From: Pachyseris speciosa
Taxonomy: Eukaryota > Cnidaria > Anthozoa > Scleractinia > Pachyseridae
Assembly (NCBI GenBank): GCA_016490735.1
Contig: JAEMWC010000123.1
Location: 704,501 to 768,500 of the forward strand
Length of the DNA: 64,000 nt
Reading direction: 5' to 3'
Part shown: positions 33,160 to 43,748 of the stretch, in pieces
Position numbering within the stretch: the stretch's first letter is position 1
Layout: every line of letters begins with the position of its first letter
Translations under genes and position numbers: made by a program
The notes under the pieces: model-generated
Told to the model about the DNA's origin: nothing
Database searches by the model: none
What the model saw: the letters and a program-made list of their open reading frames with translations, nothing else

Positions 33160-35195
33160 CAAGTGTCCGGGGATGGCGTGTATTTTTACTGCTAACATGC
33201 AACACTGGGTCGTATGCGGATGTAACTCGCGGGCGTGCCCGTTTATTTAAAATCCAGCAAAGTTTTCCCGCGCTTGGTACCCTTGGAGATGACTGTTTGC
33301 AGTTGCTTTGACCTATGATTGGTTCATTTGGTTGTTGACGTTTTCTGTGATTGGCCTGAGGCGAGAAACGCCTCATTGGCTTTAAAAATAACCAGCGTTT
33401 GACGCAAAGCTGTCAATCTCTATTCAATTAAATGTCCGACGACCTTTGTCAGTATTGACTGTGTTTAGCATGTCAGTCGTAAACAGAAAACTGACTAAAG
33501 CTCTGTGTATTGTATAAATACAATAACCTCGTTTGAGTGACATTCATTAAAAAGCCTGGGATGTCGTTTACAATTGCGTCTGTATATATCTGCCTCTAAA
33601 ACCATGCTCCAATACGTTCTGATAGCTCTCCTGGGATCCAAAGGGAATCCACGCAAAGTTCCTTTAGATCCTTAGGAATGTAGTAAGAAATCGGATTCAT
33701 TAACCTTTGATTTCGGCATCTCGTCCTTTTATCACTCATTCTTGGTGGCATTGTGGTAACTTAATCGCATCGCAGCGAGTGGTAAGATTTTCGCACCATT
33801 CTGCAGATTTTCGTATCAACTGCGCTCGATATTTGAACTCTCAAAGGGCTGGATTAACAAGAACGGATTAATTCTTTGCCAAGCAGGACACTGCTGTTTT
33901 AAGAGGTAAGAGCACGCATAACATTGTAATAAATGTCGACGGAGCTCAAATGTTTTTAAAAACAGCAGCGCTGTAGATACAATCTTTAGTTATGTACATG
34001 TATGTGTGTGACGTATAGTCTGTCTGAAGCCTGTCGGAGCAGACCGCCGTTTAAGCATTCGAAGCATACTTGCCGAACGTAATAATTTTCTTTTGTGGCG
34101 TTTGTGTTTTGAAAGTGATAAAGCCATGTATAATTGTACAATATTACATTCTGCGAAATATAAAGCTCCGAAAATAGAGAAAATATTTTGGCTTGAACAT
34201 CGACCTCGACGTTGGGTGACATCGACGTTGGACAGGGATTGCACATTTTGCCCGTGGCTTGTTTTTCGGGTTTTATGAAAATGTTTTAATCAATGCAGAG
34301 CTTTTGTGTCAAGAAACTCAATTTTAGCACTTCGGGACAAAGCTCGATCGAAACATTCTTACTTAAACAAACCCCTTGATCTTTTGGCAAACCATCTCGT
34401 CTTTCTTTTCTTTTTGAATTACATGGAAATCTACTGGCGTAGAATATAGTCTGTTTTTACACACGGCAAGCTCTTTCTGTGGCGTACTAGAAAGAATTGA
34501 ACCATGGACCGCTCACAGATGTAATTAATTTGGCCCAATTTTTTTCTGTGCATATGTGAATGTAATTACCGTGATTAAAAGGGCGGTAGCTCGGTCTCGT
34601 AATTGGTGATTATTTTCTTGCGAAACAATAACATTGAATCTGTTAGAAAAAAAATATATCGATTCCATCCAGGGGGCTCAAATAGAATTTATCTGATTGA
34701 CGGAAATTCTGTGAGATTTGTTGTTAGCATTTCACATATTTATTACACTAAACTGCATTTCTTTTGGCTTATAATCCTCATTCCATTCACTCCCACGATA
34801 ATATTTATATCTTTCAGCCGTAACACCCAGCGAAAAATGCCAGATATGTTTTTAACCCCCTTTGTTTTTCAGCAGCGGAAGGTTTGGTATTTCTAAATAA
34901 AACATGCTTCAAGACAGCGCTCATTCCTCTCAATCTGCAAAAAAAGCGACGACGAAAGAAAATTAGCAATTACAGCAAGATTGAAGTTCTCCCCGGCAGT
35001 AGCGATTCTTTCCACTTATGGAAAAGCGGTGGGATAGTTATTGCATCTGTGTAAGGCACATTTGAAGGCAAAATGAGAAAAAAAAATCCAAATTCCATCG
35101 GAAAGGTCTGCTCATAAATTGTCATTTGAAGGATCACACCACATGAACCAAATCAAAATATTACCATATTACGTGACTTCTGATGTAGTTGCCGC
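31930..35195. other. Long intergenic stretch without recognised gene
   Basis: It contains a poly-A run at about 33134-33160. No exon with recognisable protein similarity was seen on either strand. The open frames at 33131-33376, 33986-34246 and 34603-34896 lack motifs. Confidence 0.4.
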
Positions 35196-35205
35196 AGGGC
35201 TCAGT

Positions 35206-35609
35206 CCCTGGGGGGAGGGGGGTACTCCATATATAGGTATGTGCGGCCCCATAGGGTATGGTTTTTTAGCCGTTTTGGTCTGAAATAGGGTATCAATTTT
35301 GACCATTTTGGTCTGAATTGGGGTATGGTTTGAGCACTCTAGTCTTGAATTGGGTATGTTTTTTTTTAAAAGAAACTACTTTTTCATCTTTAGGCGAAAA
35401 GACCATCAACAAAAGCCCTTTTTTGTTTTTTAATTATACTTACGCCAACCGTGTATGTGAAATAGGTCTGAAATAGGGTATCGAATTTTTGGTCAGGTCT
35501 GAAATGGGGTAGGGAAAATCGTAGATTTTGGTCTGAAATAGGGTAAGGGTTCCAGGAAGCGGGCCGCACATCCCCACCCAACTTTTCTGGGAGTACCCCC
35601 CCGGGGGGG
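35206..35609. mobile_element. 0.4-kb repeat with G-run/C-run ends, copy 2
   Basis: It is colinear with 31180-31595. The left end is CCCTGGGGGGAGGGGGGTAC and the right end ...GGGAGTACCCCCCCGGG. GGGCTCAGT occurs immediately outside both ends (35197-35205 and 35610-35618), suggesting a target duplication of up to 9 bp. Confidence 0.75.
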
Positions 35610-36204
35610 GGGCTCAGTGTTTTAGTTTGGGAGGAGAGACTGGGGGACAAGCCAAATTAACGTCTGCGTGGCAGGCTAGGCTCAGTGAAGTTACAAAGTA
35701 TGATCTAAAATACATAGTTAACATTAGTGGATTGCACAGTTAGTTAGCCACTCAGACCAGGCAAAATAACAGGCTGTGTTTCTCATTTTAGAATGTGATC
35801 ATTTATTTATGAGTATCTATGATGAATTTTGTTTTTCGAATGTGATTACTCCGGCTGGTTTTGTACCGTTTAGTATATATAACAAGTTTACTCCAGTTTC
35901 AGCACTCGGACTCCTTCAATTTGACTACTGTCGGTCATTATTCTTCATTCTGGTGGCTCAGATATTTCATTCTCTCAAAACTCCGAGCCTTTTAGCTTGA
36001 TCCCACGCAAGACTCGAAAAGAGTTCTTCTCGTGCGCAAAAGAAAGGAACAGAATGGTCAAGAATGCTAATTAACAGTAGGTACAACACAGTAAAAGGTG
36101 CAGCTTTGCATGTCGCTAATTTTAGCGGGTCCACCCTTCCGTTTTGGTGAGAGCGCATATTACGGATAATAAAACTTTCGGTTTCTCAACGTTAATTATT
36201 GTTT

Positions 36205-36922
36205 ATGCTTTCGGAACCGCCCCTAGATTATCTGCCGTAAACTCATTTTCTATTGTTATAAATAACAACGCTGTTAAGCGGGTTTTTCACTTCATTTATC
36301 TCGGTATAGTTTTTGATGACCGCCTTAGCTGGAACGAGCAAATAAAGCACCTTATTTCGAAGGCGGGAAAACGCGTAGGAACGCTGGGCAGGCTTCGTAG
36401 AAGCCTTCCTAGAGAGAGTGCAAATATAGTTTATTGTAGTCTAGTTAGGCCAATTTTAGAATACTGTGTAACTGTGTGGGGCTGTTGCGGTGAAGGGTCG
36501 CAAACAAGGCCTTGAAGCCCTCCAAAATCGGGCTGCTAGAATAACTGCAAGAACTGTTCGCAGCAATCCGGCAATGGACGTTCTGAAATGGCCCACGTTG
36601 GAGGAGCGCCGACGTAAATCTGTTTTTAAACTCGTTAAGAAATTCCTGCAAGGTCAATGTCCCCAATGTTGTAAAGGATATTTTAAACGTAATAATACAA
36701 TGCGCGCGCTACTAGACAAAGCAACCTTTTACATCCGCCTGCTGTGAGGACTGAGATCGCAAAAAGATCTTTCTATTACTATGGTTTCACTCTATTTAAC
36801 GAACTATCTTAATGGTATTTCGTATTTATTTAACTTTTTAAATCTTTTATTTGTACATAGTTTTCTATCTATATTATTATCAGTACCAGTGTAATGCTTA
36901 TATGTATATTGTAGTTTTAGTA

Positions 36923-36968
<46 letters not shown>
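36205..36968 (+). pseudogene. LINE reverse-transcriptase C terminus with frameshift and (CTAT)n tail
   Basis: One frame reads VNSFSIVINN, then FHFIYLGIVFDDRLSW, ISKAGKRVGTLGRLRRSL and VRPILEYCVTVWG. At about 36485-36495 the frame shifts to LEALQNRAARITARTV and PTLEERRRKSVFKLVK. The 5' end is truncated. The 3' end has a long CTAT array (36911-36967) in place of a poly-A tail. It is a different family from the copies at 2830-4757. Confidence 0.8.
36911..36967. repeat. CTAT microsatellite (LINE tail)
   Basis: About 14 units, directly at the 3' end of the LINE remnant, so probably its reverse-transcription tail. Confidence 0.9.
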
Positions 36969-36969
<1 letters not shown>

Positions 36970-38090
36970 AACGTCTTTTCCAGCCAACTTTTGTATTAAA
37001 TTCGTAAACATTGCTGATGTGAAAGATTTGCGTTTTATCCCTGACAATTCCCGTTGTCCAACGATAAAGTAGCAAGCCGGAGAGTTCTATTTATTTTATA
37101 ACTTTCTGATTAAGTTTTCAATGCGCGCTCTTACGGTGGAAAAGAGAAATCAGCTGGCTAGTTTACATACTCGATCACTGTAATTTGATTTTACAAAGTT
37201 AAGACCTGACAAAAAATAACTTTTTTGTATTTTCCATGTCAACAAATATCAACAGTTTGGACCAGAGTTTTCGGCGTATAACGTAACCTTTCACCTATTT
37301 AGTACCGCATGATGCCTTTCGTTCAGTGATAACGGGCCAAAGTTGATCGGTGGGTGTTAACTGAAGTACGTACATTTGTCCATTCGGAGAAGCAGGCCGT
37401 TTTCCGGGGTGCCAAGCTCAAAAGAGGTTATTAACTTTGAGGAACCAATAACGGCCGACGAAAAATATTCGGTATATTTTTACATCCAACTGTCTAAACC
37501 ACGCTGCAAAGTTGACAGAAAGCGCGCATCCCATGCTGCCATTTTAATAATCTCCCTACAGCATCCTTTTCATAAGGATGTTGATTTTGTGTCATAGTCT
37601 ACCCCAACAGCAAAATACTCCTCCATCTTGAAATTTTCAAATAATGTATCTTAGGCAACAGGGGAATATCTGCTGATATTTCCCTGTTTTCAGCTGAGAC
37701 ACGTGACAAAGTTTGACCAATCGCAGACCAGTAAGAACATTTGATGGCTTGTAGTATATAACACCAGCTTTCCCCCTATCTTTCGTTCATTTATACTGTT
37801 GACTCAGCTGTATGGATATACTTGAGCACTAAAAACTCAAATGACATGAGTATGAAATGTAAGGGGAAAAACCGGTCATTTTGAAGCTAAGAATATATTT
37901 TCAGTCAACGATATTTTAACTTTCTTCCAAATGTGACGACAATAGCCTATACGTTTTAAAAAAAAGTCCAAAGCACTGAGAGAGAAAGAGAGTTTTCTCT
38001 TTCTGTAACGTGAACATTTGGTAAATATCGACTGTACCACATTTTCCAGCATTTACACAATCATCAACAATGCAGTGAGTTAATGGTGCT
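36970..38090. other. Intergenic DNA, possible 5' region of the next gene
   Basis: No known gene is recognised. A TATA-like TAGTATATAACACC lies at about 37751. It could serve a transcript whose second exon starts at 38246, but this is only inference. Confidence 0.3.
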
Positions 38091-38097
38091 TCAGTTT

Positions 38098-38136
38098 TTA
38101 AGATCACTGTCGCTTTCAAAGCGACAGTGATCTTAA
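38098..38136. repeat. 39-bp perfect palindrome
   Basis: A 19-bp arm, TTAAGATCACTGTCGCTTT, one central C, then the exact inverse. It sits 115 bp upstream of the ATG of the unknown gene. Confidence 0.95.
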
Positions 38137-38250
38137 GCTGTCACTGGCTACACATATGATTTCAACTTAAGTTCACCAACTCTCGATATTGTCAGGTTTG
38201 TTTTGTTTTCGGGGTAAATCAGTAATCTTTTTTCCGGCTCTACAGGTAAA

Positions 38251-40691
38251 ATGTCGTTTAAATTCTCCAAGAAAGCAGTAGTAATGGGCCTCAGCTATGT
38301 TGAAGCAGATAAAGTCTTGGTCTACGCGCAAACGATTAAAAGGATCTCGTCCCAGAATAGTTTTGCAGTGGAGGGAAGCATTTTCTGTGTGGATATTGGC
38401 GCGGCAGCTTTAAAGAAACAATCGAAGAAAGAATGCAGATGGTTACCTGAAGAAGTAGAAAATGCCGGGATAACTCCTGGAACAATAATTACCGTGAACG
38501 GGAAAGAACGATACGTCAAAAAGGAGGTAAATGTGTATGCAAATCATTCTACTATTTATTTTGCATCGTCACTTGTGACAATCGCAAAGCGATAGAAAAT
38601 AGATTAAACTGTGGCTATCCTCTGTAGATGCACAGCTGACCTAAAACTCTGGTTGGATCGGAGAAATAAGGTACAAGCTGGGGTTACAAGAGGAAATTAA
38701 ATCAGCAGTGCTCCCACGAAACAAATAATTGAACCTTTCACTGACTTTATCAAAGAGGACTTCCCTCCAGGGCGAACTCCACTTTTAAGGCGGACATCGG
38801 TGACTGGGTGGCTCTGTTGTGGTTCAATGTTATCCTTGGATTCTCTTCGTTTTAAACTTATTGTCATACATTACCATGCATTACCATTCCCTTAAAACAA
38901 AGGGAGACAAAATTTAAACCAAGAATAAAACTGAAGCACAACAGCTCCGTTTCAAATTTCACGTTTGTCTCGAAATAAACTCTCTTGATCGTGGACACTA
39001 CTCTAAGGCCAACGGCTTTGGCTGGTCCCCGCCTGTCTACATATTTCATTTTATCTCGTTTTAGGGCGTTCACTTCGCTGAGACTGACACGGGAAAACTG
39101 GCTAGCTCTGGCCGATTTTCAAATTTTTGACTCTAACGCCGAAATATTGTGAAAGCAGAAACCCGACCGTTAGATCTTGTCCAAGCGCGTCCGAATTTCA
39201 CATTTTTGTCTTTAACAGAACTGTCTGTAAGGTGGGCAGCTCTCGAAGACAGAAAAAATCTCAAGTGTCCACCGTCAAGAGTTTTTGTACTGTTCACAAA
39301 TATACAATAACCTTACACTTGTCTTTGTACTGTTTGCGTAAATGGATAACCCAGGGACTTCCACTATTGTTAACCATCACCGAGATTGAATACTGCCTAC
39401 TTGACTGGCAGATCCCCGCACCCCGGTCCTAAGCCCCTCCACAAAAGGAACCGGCACTTGTGACACTAACATGTCAATTATGGAAAAGAGAGAAAGGCTG
39501 AGATCCAAGACCTGCGGGAAGCTTTAAAAGACAAAACGCTAAGCTCAACTCGAAAGGCATATGGAATCCAGGCACAAGTCAGAGACCGGTGTCCGCTCTT
39601 TGTTGTTAACCCTTTGGGATTGCATTTCAGTGCATTACAGAAGCAACTTTGCTGTCAGGATTTGCCTGCGAATGTCGCACGTGAGCCTAATCTACAATAA
39701 ACCTTCAAAGGTAGCTTGAATCAAGAGAAAACGAGGGAACCTAAAAATAACTCAAGTTTAGTGACATTCGCATATCCCGGCCAACGCCCCTATTCTTCCC
39801 TTCGTTCTCTCTTGATTGAATAGATGGCATATTGTGCTGAGCTCTTGCCTACGCATACTGATAGCCCACGTAGTTTTAGCTCATCCTAAATGCTCAAACA
39901 TGAAGCAAACACAATGTCTAGCAAAGAAACCTGAGCTGGGTAGTAATCGAACAGGGAGAAACTATTTTGATTGATTGTCCTTTCCCCTTTTCTCCGGCCT
40001 CTTATTTCTCCTCCCCGTCCAGCACTGTCTCTTCAGTTCCCACAATCTGAACAGCAGAAGGCTTGGTATGGGGAAATCCTCAGTTACCAGTGCATCCGTT
40101 CTTTACCGGACGGGAAGCCCTAAGAGGGGCATTTTGTGTTGAAAACGAGCCTGTTAGACTTAAAGAAAGTTCACTGATAGTCTTGAAGGAATCCTGTTTT
40201 TTTATTTTGTCCCTCAACAGCAAGAGGTCGTCGATCACCTTAAGTTATTAGCTCCGCAAGTGTACCAGCTGTTTTGTCCGGCGTTTGGATCATCTTCGGA
40301 CAGAAATCTTTCAGAGACAGCTTACCCAGGTGCCTCAATTGATCAAGCTCGGCGACTATGCTGCGCGGAACAGCCAAAGCCAAGCTTGCGCTGGGTGATG
40401 TGTAAAAATGTGTCGTTATTTTACAATAAAACCACGGGGCGAGTGGAGGCGACTGTTGTAGCAGTGGACGTTGTCCAAATGGAACACTGCGGGAGTTTGG
40501 TGTCTACCTCCATTCAACAAACTGTCACTGCTAAACTGAATTGCAAAACGTCCCTGTCGAAAGTGGGTCCTCATAATTCAGGCCCTGTTATTTTAGGCCA
40601 GGCCCTCGCCCTGGTAAAAATGGTGGATAACGATGTGCCGCCTCCACAGCCGCGATCGTGGGCAGAGATAGAAACTTTAATGATTTGTTAA
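38251..40691 (+). CDS. Uncharacterised two-exon protein, about 248 aa
   Basis: I do not recognise this family. Exon 1 coding part is 38251-38526 (92 codons) and exon 2 is 40221-40691 (156 codons plus TAA). The donor GAG|GTAAAT and the acceptor CCCTCAACAG after a T-rich tract join in phase 0, and the joined frame stays open. An acceptor CTCTACAG just before the ATG suggests an upstream non-coding exon. Without splicing, exon 1 would read on to a stop at 38595 (114 aa). The N-terminal half is basic (SFKFSKKAVVMGL; ALKKQSKKECRWLPEE). The C-terminal half has several cysteines (RRLCCAEQ, MCKNVSL) and a proline patch (VPPPQPRSW). There is no signal peptide, membrane helix or known motif. AATAAA is at 40708-40713. 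The two-exon structure is inference. The coding nature of exon 2 is fairly convincing from its length and composition. Confidence 0.55.
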
Positions 40692-41020
40692 AAAAAAAAA
40701 AAAGCTAAATAAAATTAATCTAAAATTAGGATATTTGTGAATTCAAGGGGTGGACTTCTTTGGATCTAATAATAAGACTTCTTTTAATTGCGTAAAATAG
40801 TCGTACGTGTTTTCATCTTAATTTCGACGCAGTCTCAGTGTAGATAATACCTTTGGGAATCTATTTTATTGTTGTTTATACTTCAATATATTTTGCGTTA
40901 TTTCTTTCTTGTTCAGTTGTAAGTAAAGTTAATCAGCTCAACAAGAATCAATCAAATAGTCAGCAGTTATTCAATCAGCCAGTCAGACTCTCAGTCAATC
41001 AACCAGCGAGACATTCGCGT

Positions 41021-41077
<57 letters not shown>
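41021..41077. repeat. CAAT tetranucleotide microsatellite
   Basis: A nearly perfect CAAT array, with degenerate CAATCAGCCAGTCA-like flanks from about 40950 to 41130. Confidence 0.9.
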
Positions 41078-41489
41078 CCCGACATACCGACCGATCAATC
41101 AAGCAATTTCATATTGATCGATCAAATTTTCAATTAGTCGAACAAGCGGGCGGCGAGCAAGCAATCCTTTCCCCTTCTCTATAATTGGTTGGTCTTCTTT
41201 GCTATTGAGCAAATAAGAGAAGCTTGTGGTTCAAAATTGACAGATCGGGGAATGTACCAGACATAACAACGCCGAAAAATGAGGGAAACTTGGTCCACAA
41301 AATCGTCCGCAATATAATATACTGGGCCCACGACCCAACACGAGAAGCACACCACGCAAATCAAACAATTGCTGTTGTATTTTGGTAAACACTTAGTACA
41401 CTTCAGTATATTTTGCATACTTAATGTTGCAGTGTTACACTGCTCGGCAATAAACACAGGTCACGGGTCATAACGACAGTGAACCACTG

Positions 41490-41800
41490 ACATGTCCCAA
41501 CCTATTTTATAATTGTAATTAGGTAGATAGATAGTCAGTTGATGATTAATTACGCTGATGGAAATACCGTGTCTAAATAAAGTTATCCTATCTTATCCTA
41601 TCCCATCCCATCCTATGCTATCCTATCATATCCTAACCCATCTATCGTATCGTATCGTATCGTATACTATCCTATCCTATCCTATCCTATCCTATCCCAC
41701 TATCGTATCGTATCGTATCGTATCCTATCGTGTCGTATCCTATCCTATCCCACTATCCTATCGTATATCGTATCGTATCGTTTCCTATCCTGATAAGGCA
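41490..41800 (+). mobile_element. LINE-type 3' end followed by TATCC/TATCG pentanucleotide array
   Basis: The segment ending CCGTGTCTAAATAAAGTTAT is followed by a long array that alternates TATCC and TATCG units (about 41584-41798). AATAAAG plus a short-unit tail is the same architecture as at 31690-31926 and 43150-43240. Confidence 0.55.
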
Positions 41801-41809
41801 ATCACTTAT

Positions 41810-43000
41810 GTCACAAAGGCCTCACTTGTTTACGAAAACTACCAGTCATATGGCTATTCGCCCTATGTTCCTACTGGAGGGGAAAGAGGGGAGGGGACAC
41901 TGGCCGGAGGCTTGTGAACTTGACAATGGTACAGTGTCCTTATGGCAGGATTTGAAAGAACGTCTATCATCACAATGTTCAATCTGTTGACATCCTGAAC
42001 TGCTTTTTCTGCCAACCCTAATTACAGTAGGCCGCTTCGTCCGCATTCAGCGAAGTGGCCACCATTTTGATTTGGGACAAACATGGGACGAACCGCAATC
42101 CAATCAGAAACAATTTCCACACAAATTTTCCTAAATGTGAACTGCAGATTCTTAGCGAAGGATTCTTTTGACCAAACTTGGGTTTAAAAGCGTTTGATGT
42201 CACATAACCAAATTAAGATTTTCACATATTTTGTCTGAAATTTTCCGCAAAGAATGCAACAAAAATAAAAAAGCGAGAGCACGCTTTTAGCCTACGTATT
42301 CCGTGTACGAATGCCTCTGAAATCACTTTGTAGAAATATTTTTCCACCGAATTCCCATACTAATTCCCGACTTAAAATTGGCACCAATTTACTCGTAAAG
42401 ATAAACAAGCACGATCTTTATATTGAACAGGATATGAAAATTAATATGAATTAATGAGCTTGATAGTCATTTCAGACAGTAACAAGTTCAATAGTTAGAG
42501 TGGCGCAATTACACCAATAAAACCATGCCGAACGTAACCGAAAATCTCCATTTAGCCTCTTGCTGTGCTGATATTAAGGTTTTGCAAATATTTAAGGGTA
42601 ACGTTTCTGTTTTAGGGCACTTTTGCTACAACTATTCGCCCGAATAGTTTTCATATTTTCATCTGTTGAACAAGCCTTCAATAATCGCGCATTCTATACC
42701 TAAACCAGGTCTCTCGTTTTCATTCCCATGGAATAACTATTCGAATTTCCAACTGCTGGTTGACTGAAGCATTTGTCATTTAAGATGAGCAGAATAATTT
42801 GATGCGTTCGTTTTTCTCGTTTGTTACTTACTAAGAAAACATACAGTTTGCACCCGCGCTTCTGACTGGTAAAACCCTGAATACTTCACTCTAAAGGGAT
42901 AAACGATCCTCGTATCCTTTCAAACTTTGCGGTGATTATTACAGATCTGGGGTGGCTGGGCGGGACACATAGGTGTGCTATTCTATAGCATACCTATGAA
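41810..43000. other. Intergenic DNA without recognised gene
   Basis: No exon with known similarity was found on either strand. Confidence 0.4.
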
Positions 43001-43119
43001 TTTTTTTTTTAATTCTTCGAATTTTAATGCACCTTCGCTTACTAATTAGATATTACACATAAATTAGATACATAAAAATTAGATAATATATAGCTTATCA
43101 ATATCTTTATCTTTTGTCA

Positions 43120-43206
43120 TTACTTCTTATTATTTTACTATTTGTAATTAGTTTCACGTTCACGTTTAAACGAGCTTTCAGCTCCTAGGTGACACATGGG
43201 TAAATA

Positions 43207-43238
<32 letters not shown>

Positions 43239-43240
43239 AA
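43120..43240 (+). mobile_element. LINE-type 3' end with ATT tail
   Basis: ACACATGGGTAAATAAAGTATT followed by an ATT array (about 43211-43239). The preceding AAACGAGCTTTCAGCTCCTAG forms a small stem, as in L2/CR1-like 3' ends. Confidence 0.5.
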
Positions 43241-43748
43241 CGTTCACAGGATCTTCTGCGGTGAAATCGTCGTCAGGGATTGCCACTTCTTATATTGTTT
43301 ACAGGGAAGGAACTTAGACAAGCCCGAATAATTCGCACTTCATTTTTTTCTCCTTTAATCTGTTAAAACGGTCGACATGCAATCCAAGATGGCGGACTTA
43401 ATACCTCTATATGTTACTCATTCCATTCCTAGCTTAAAAGTTAATTGGTGAGTGAAATTGTGTTCAACGCGATCTCAGGCACTCTGCCGCCCAGGAAAGT
43501 TTTTTTGTTAAGATAATCTACAACTCTGGATTAATCTGCCACACTTAAAAGTTATCATTTAAACTGAAACCAATATACTTCTTTAGGAAAACCAAGGCCG
43601 AGCTCGGAATTCGTTATACATCACGACAATTCGGTATAAACGAAGTTAGTAACATTTGTTTTGTCAGTGCAAAATTGAAACTATTTAATTACTTAATTCA
43701 CTAGACGGCAAACAAACTTCCCACACATGTATCAGTTAAACTAACATT

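Noticed and set aside
39470..39700. A 76-codon open stretch with coiled-coil-like codons (AEIQDLREAL) in the intron of the unknown gene
   Set aside because: No start codon, no convincing acceptor or donor, and it ends at TAA. It may be decayed coding DNA but cannot be supported.
40038..40122. Possible middle exon after CTCTTCAG in the unknown gene
   Set aside because: In the required phase 0 it hits TAA at its end with no donor before. The direct join of 38526 to 40221 is in phase without it.
41558..41917. 119-codon open frame rich in SYPILSY
   Set aside because: It is the translation of the TATCC/TATCG array.
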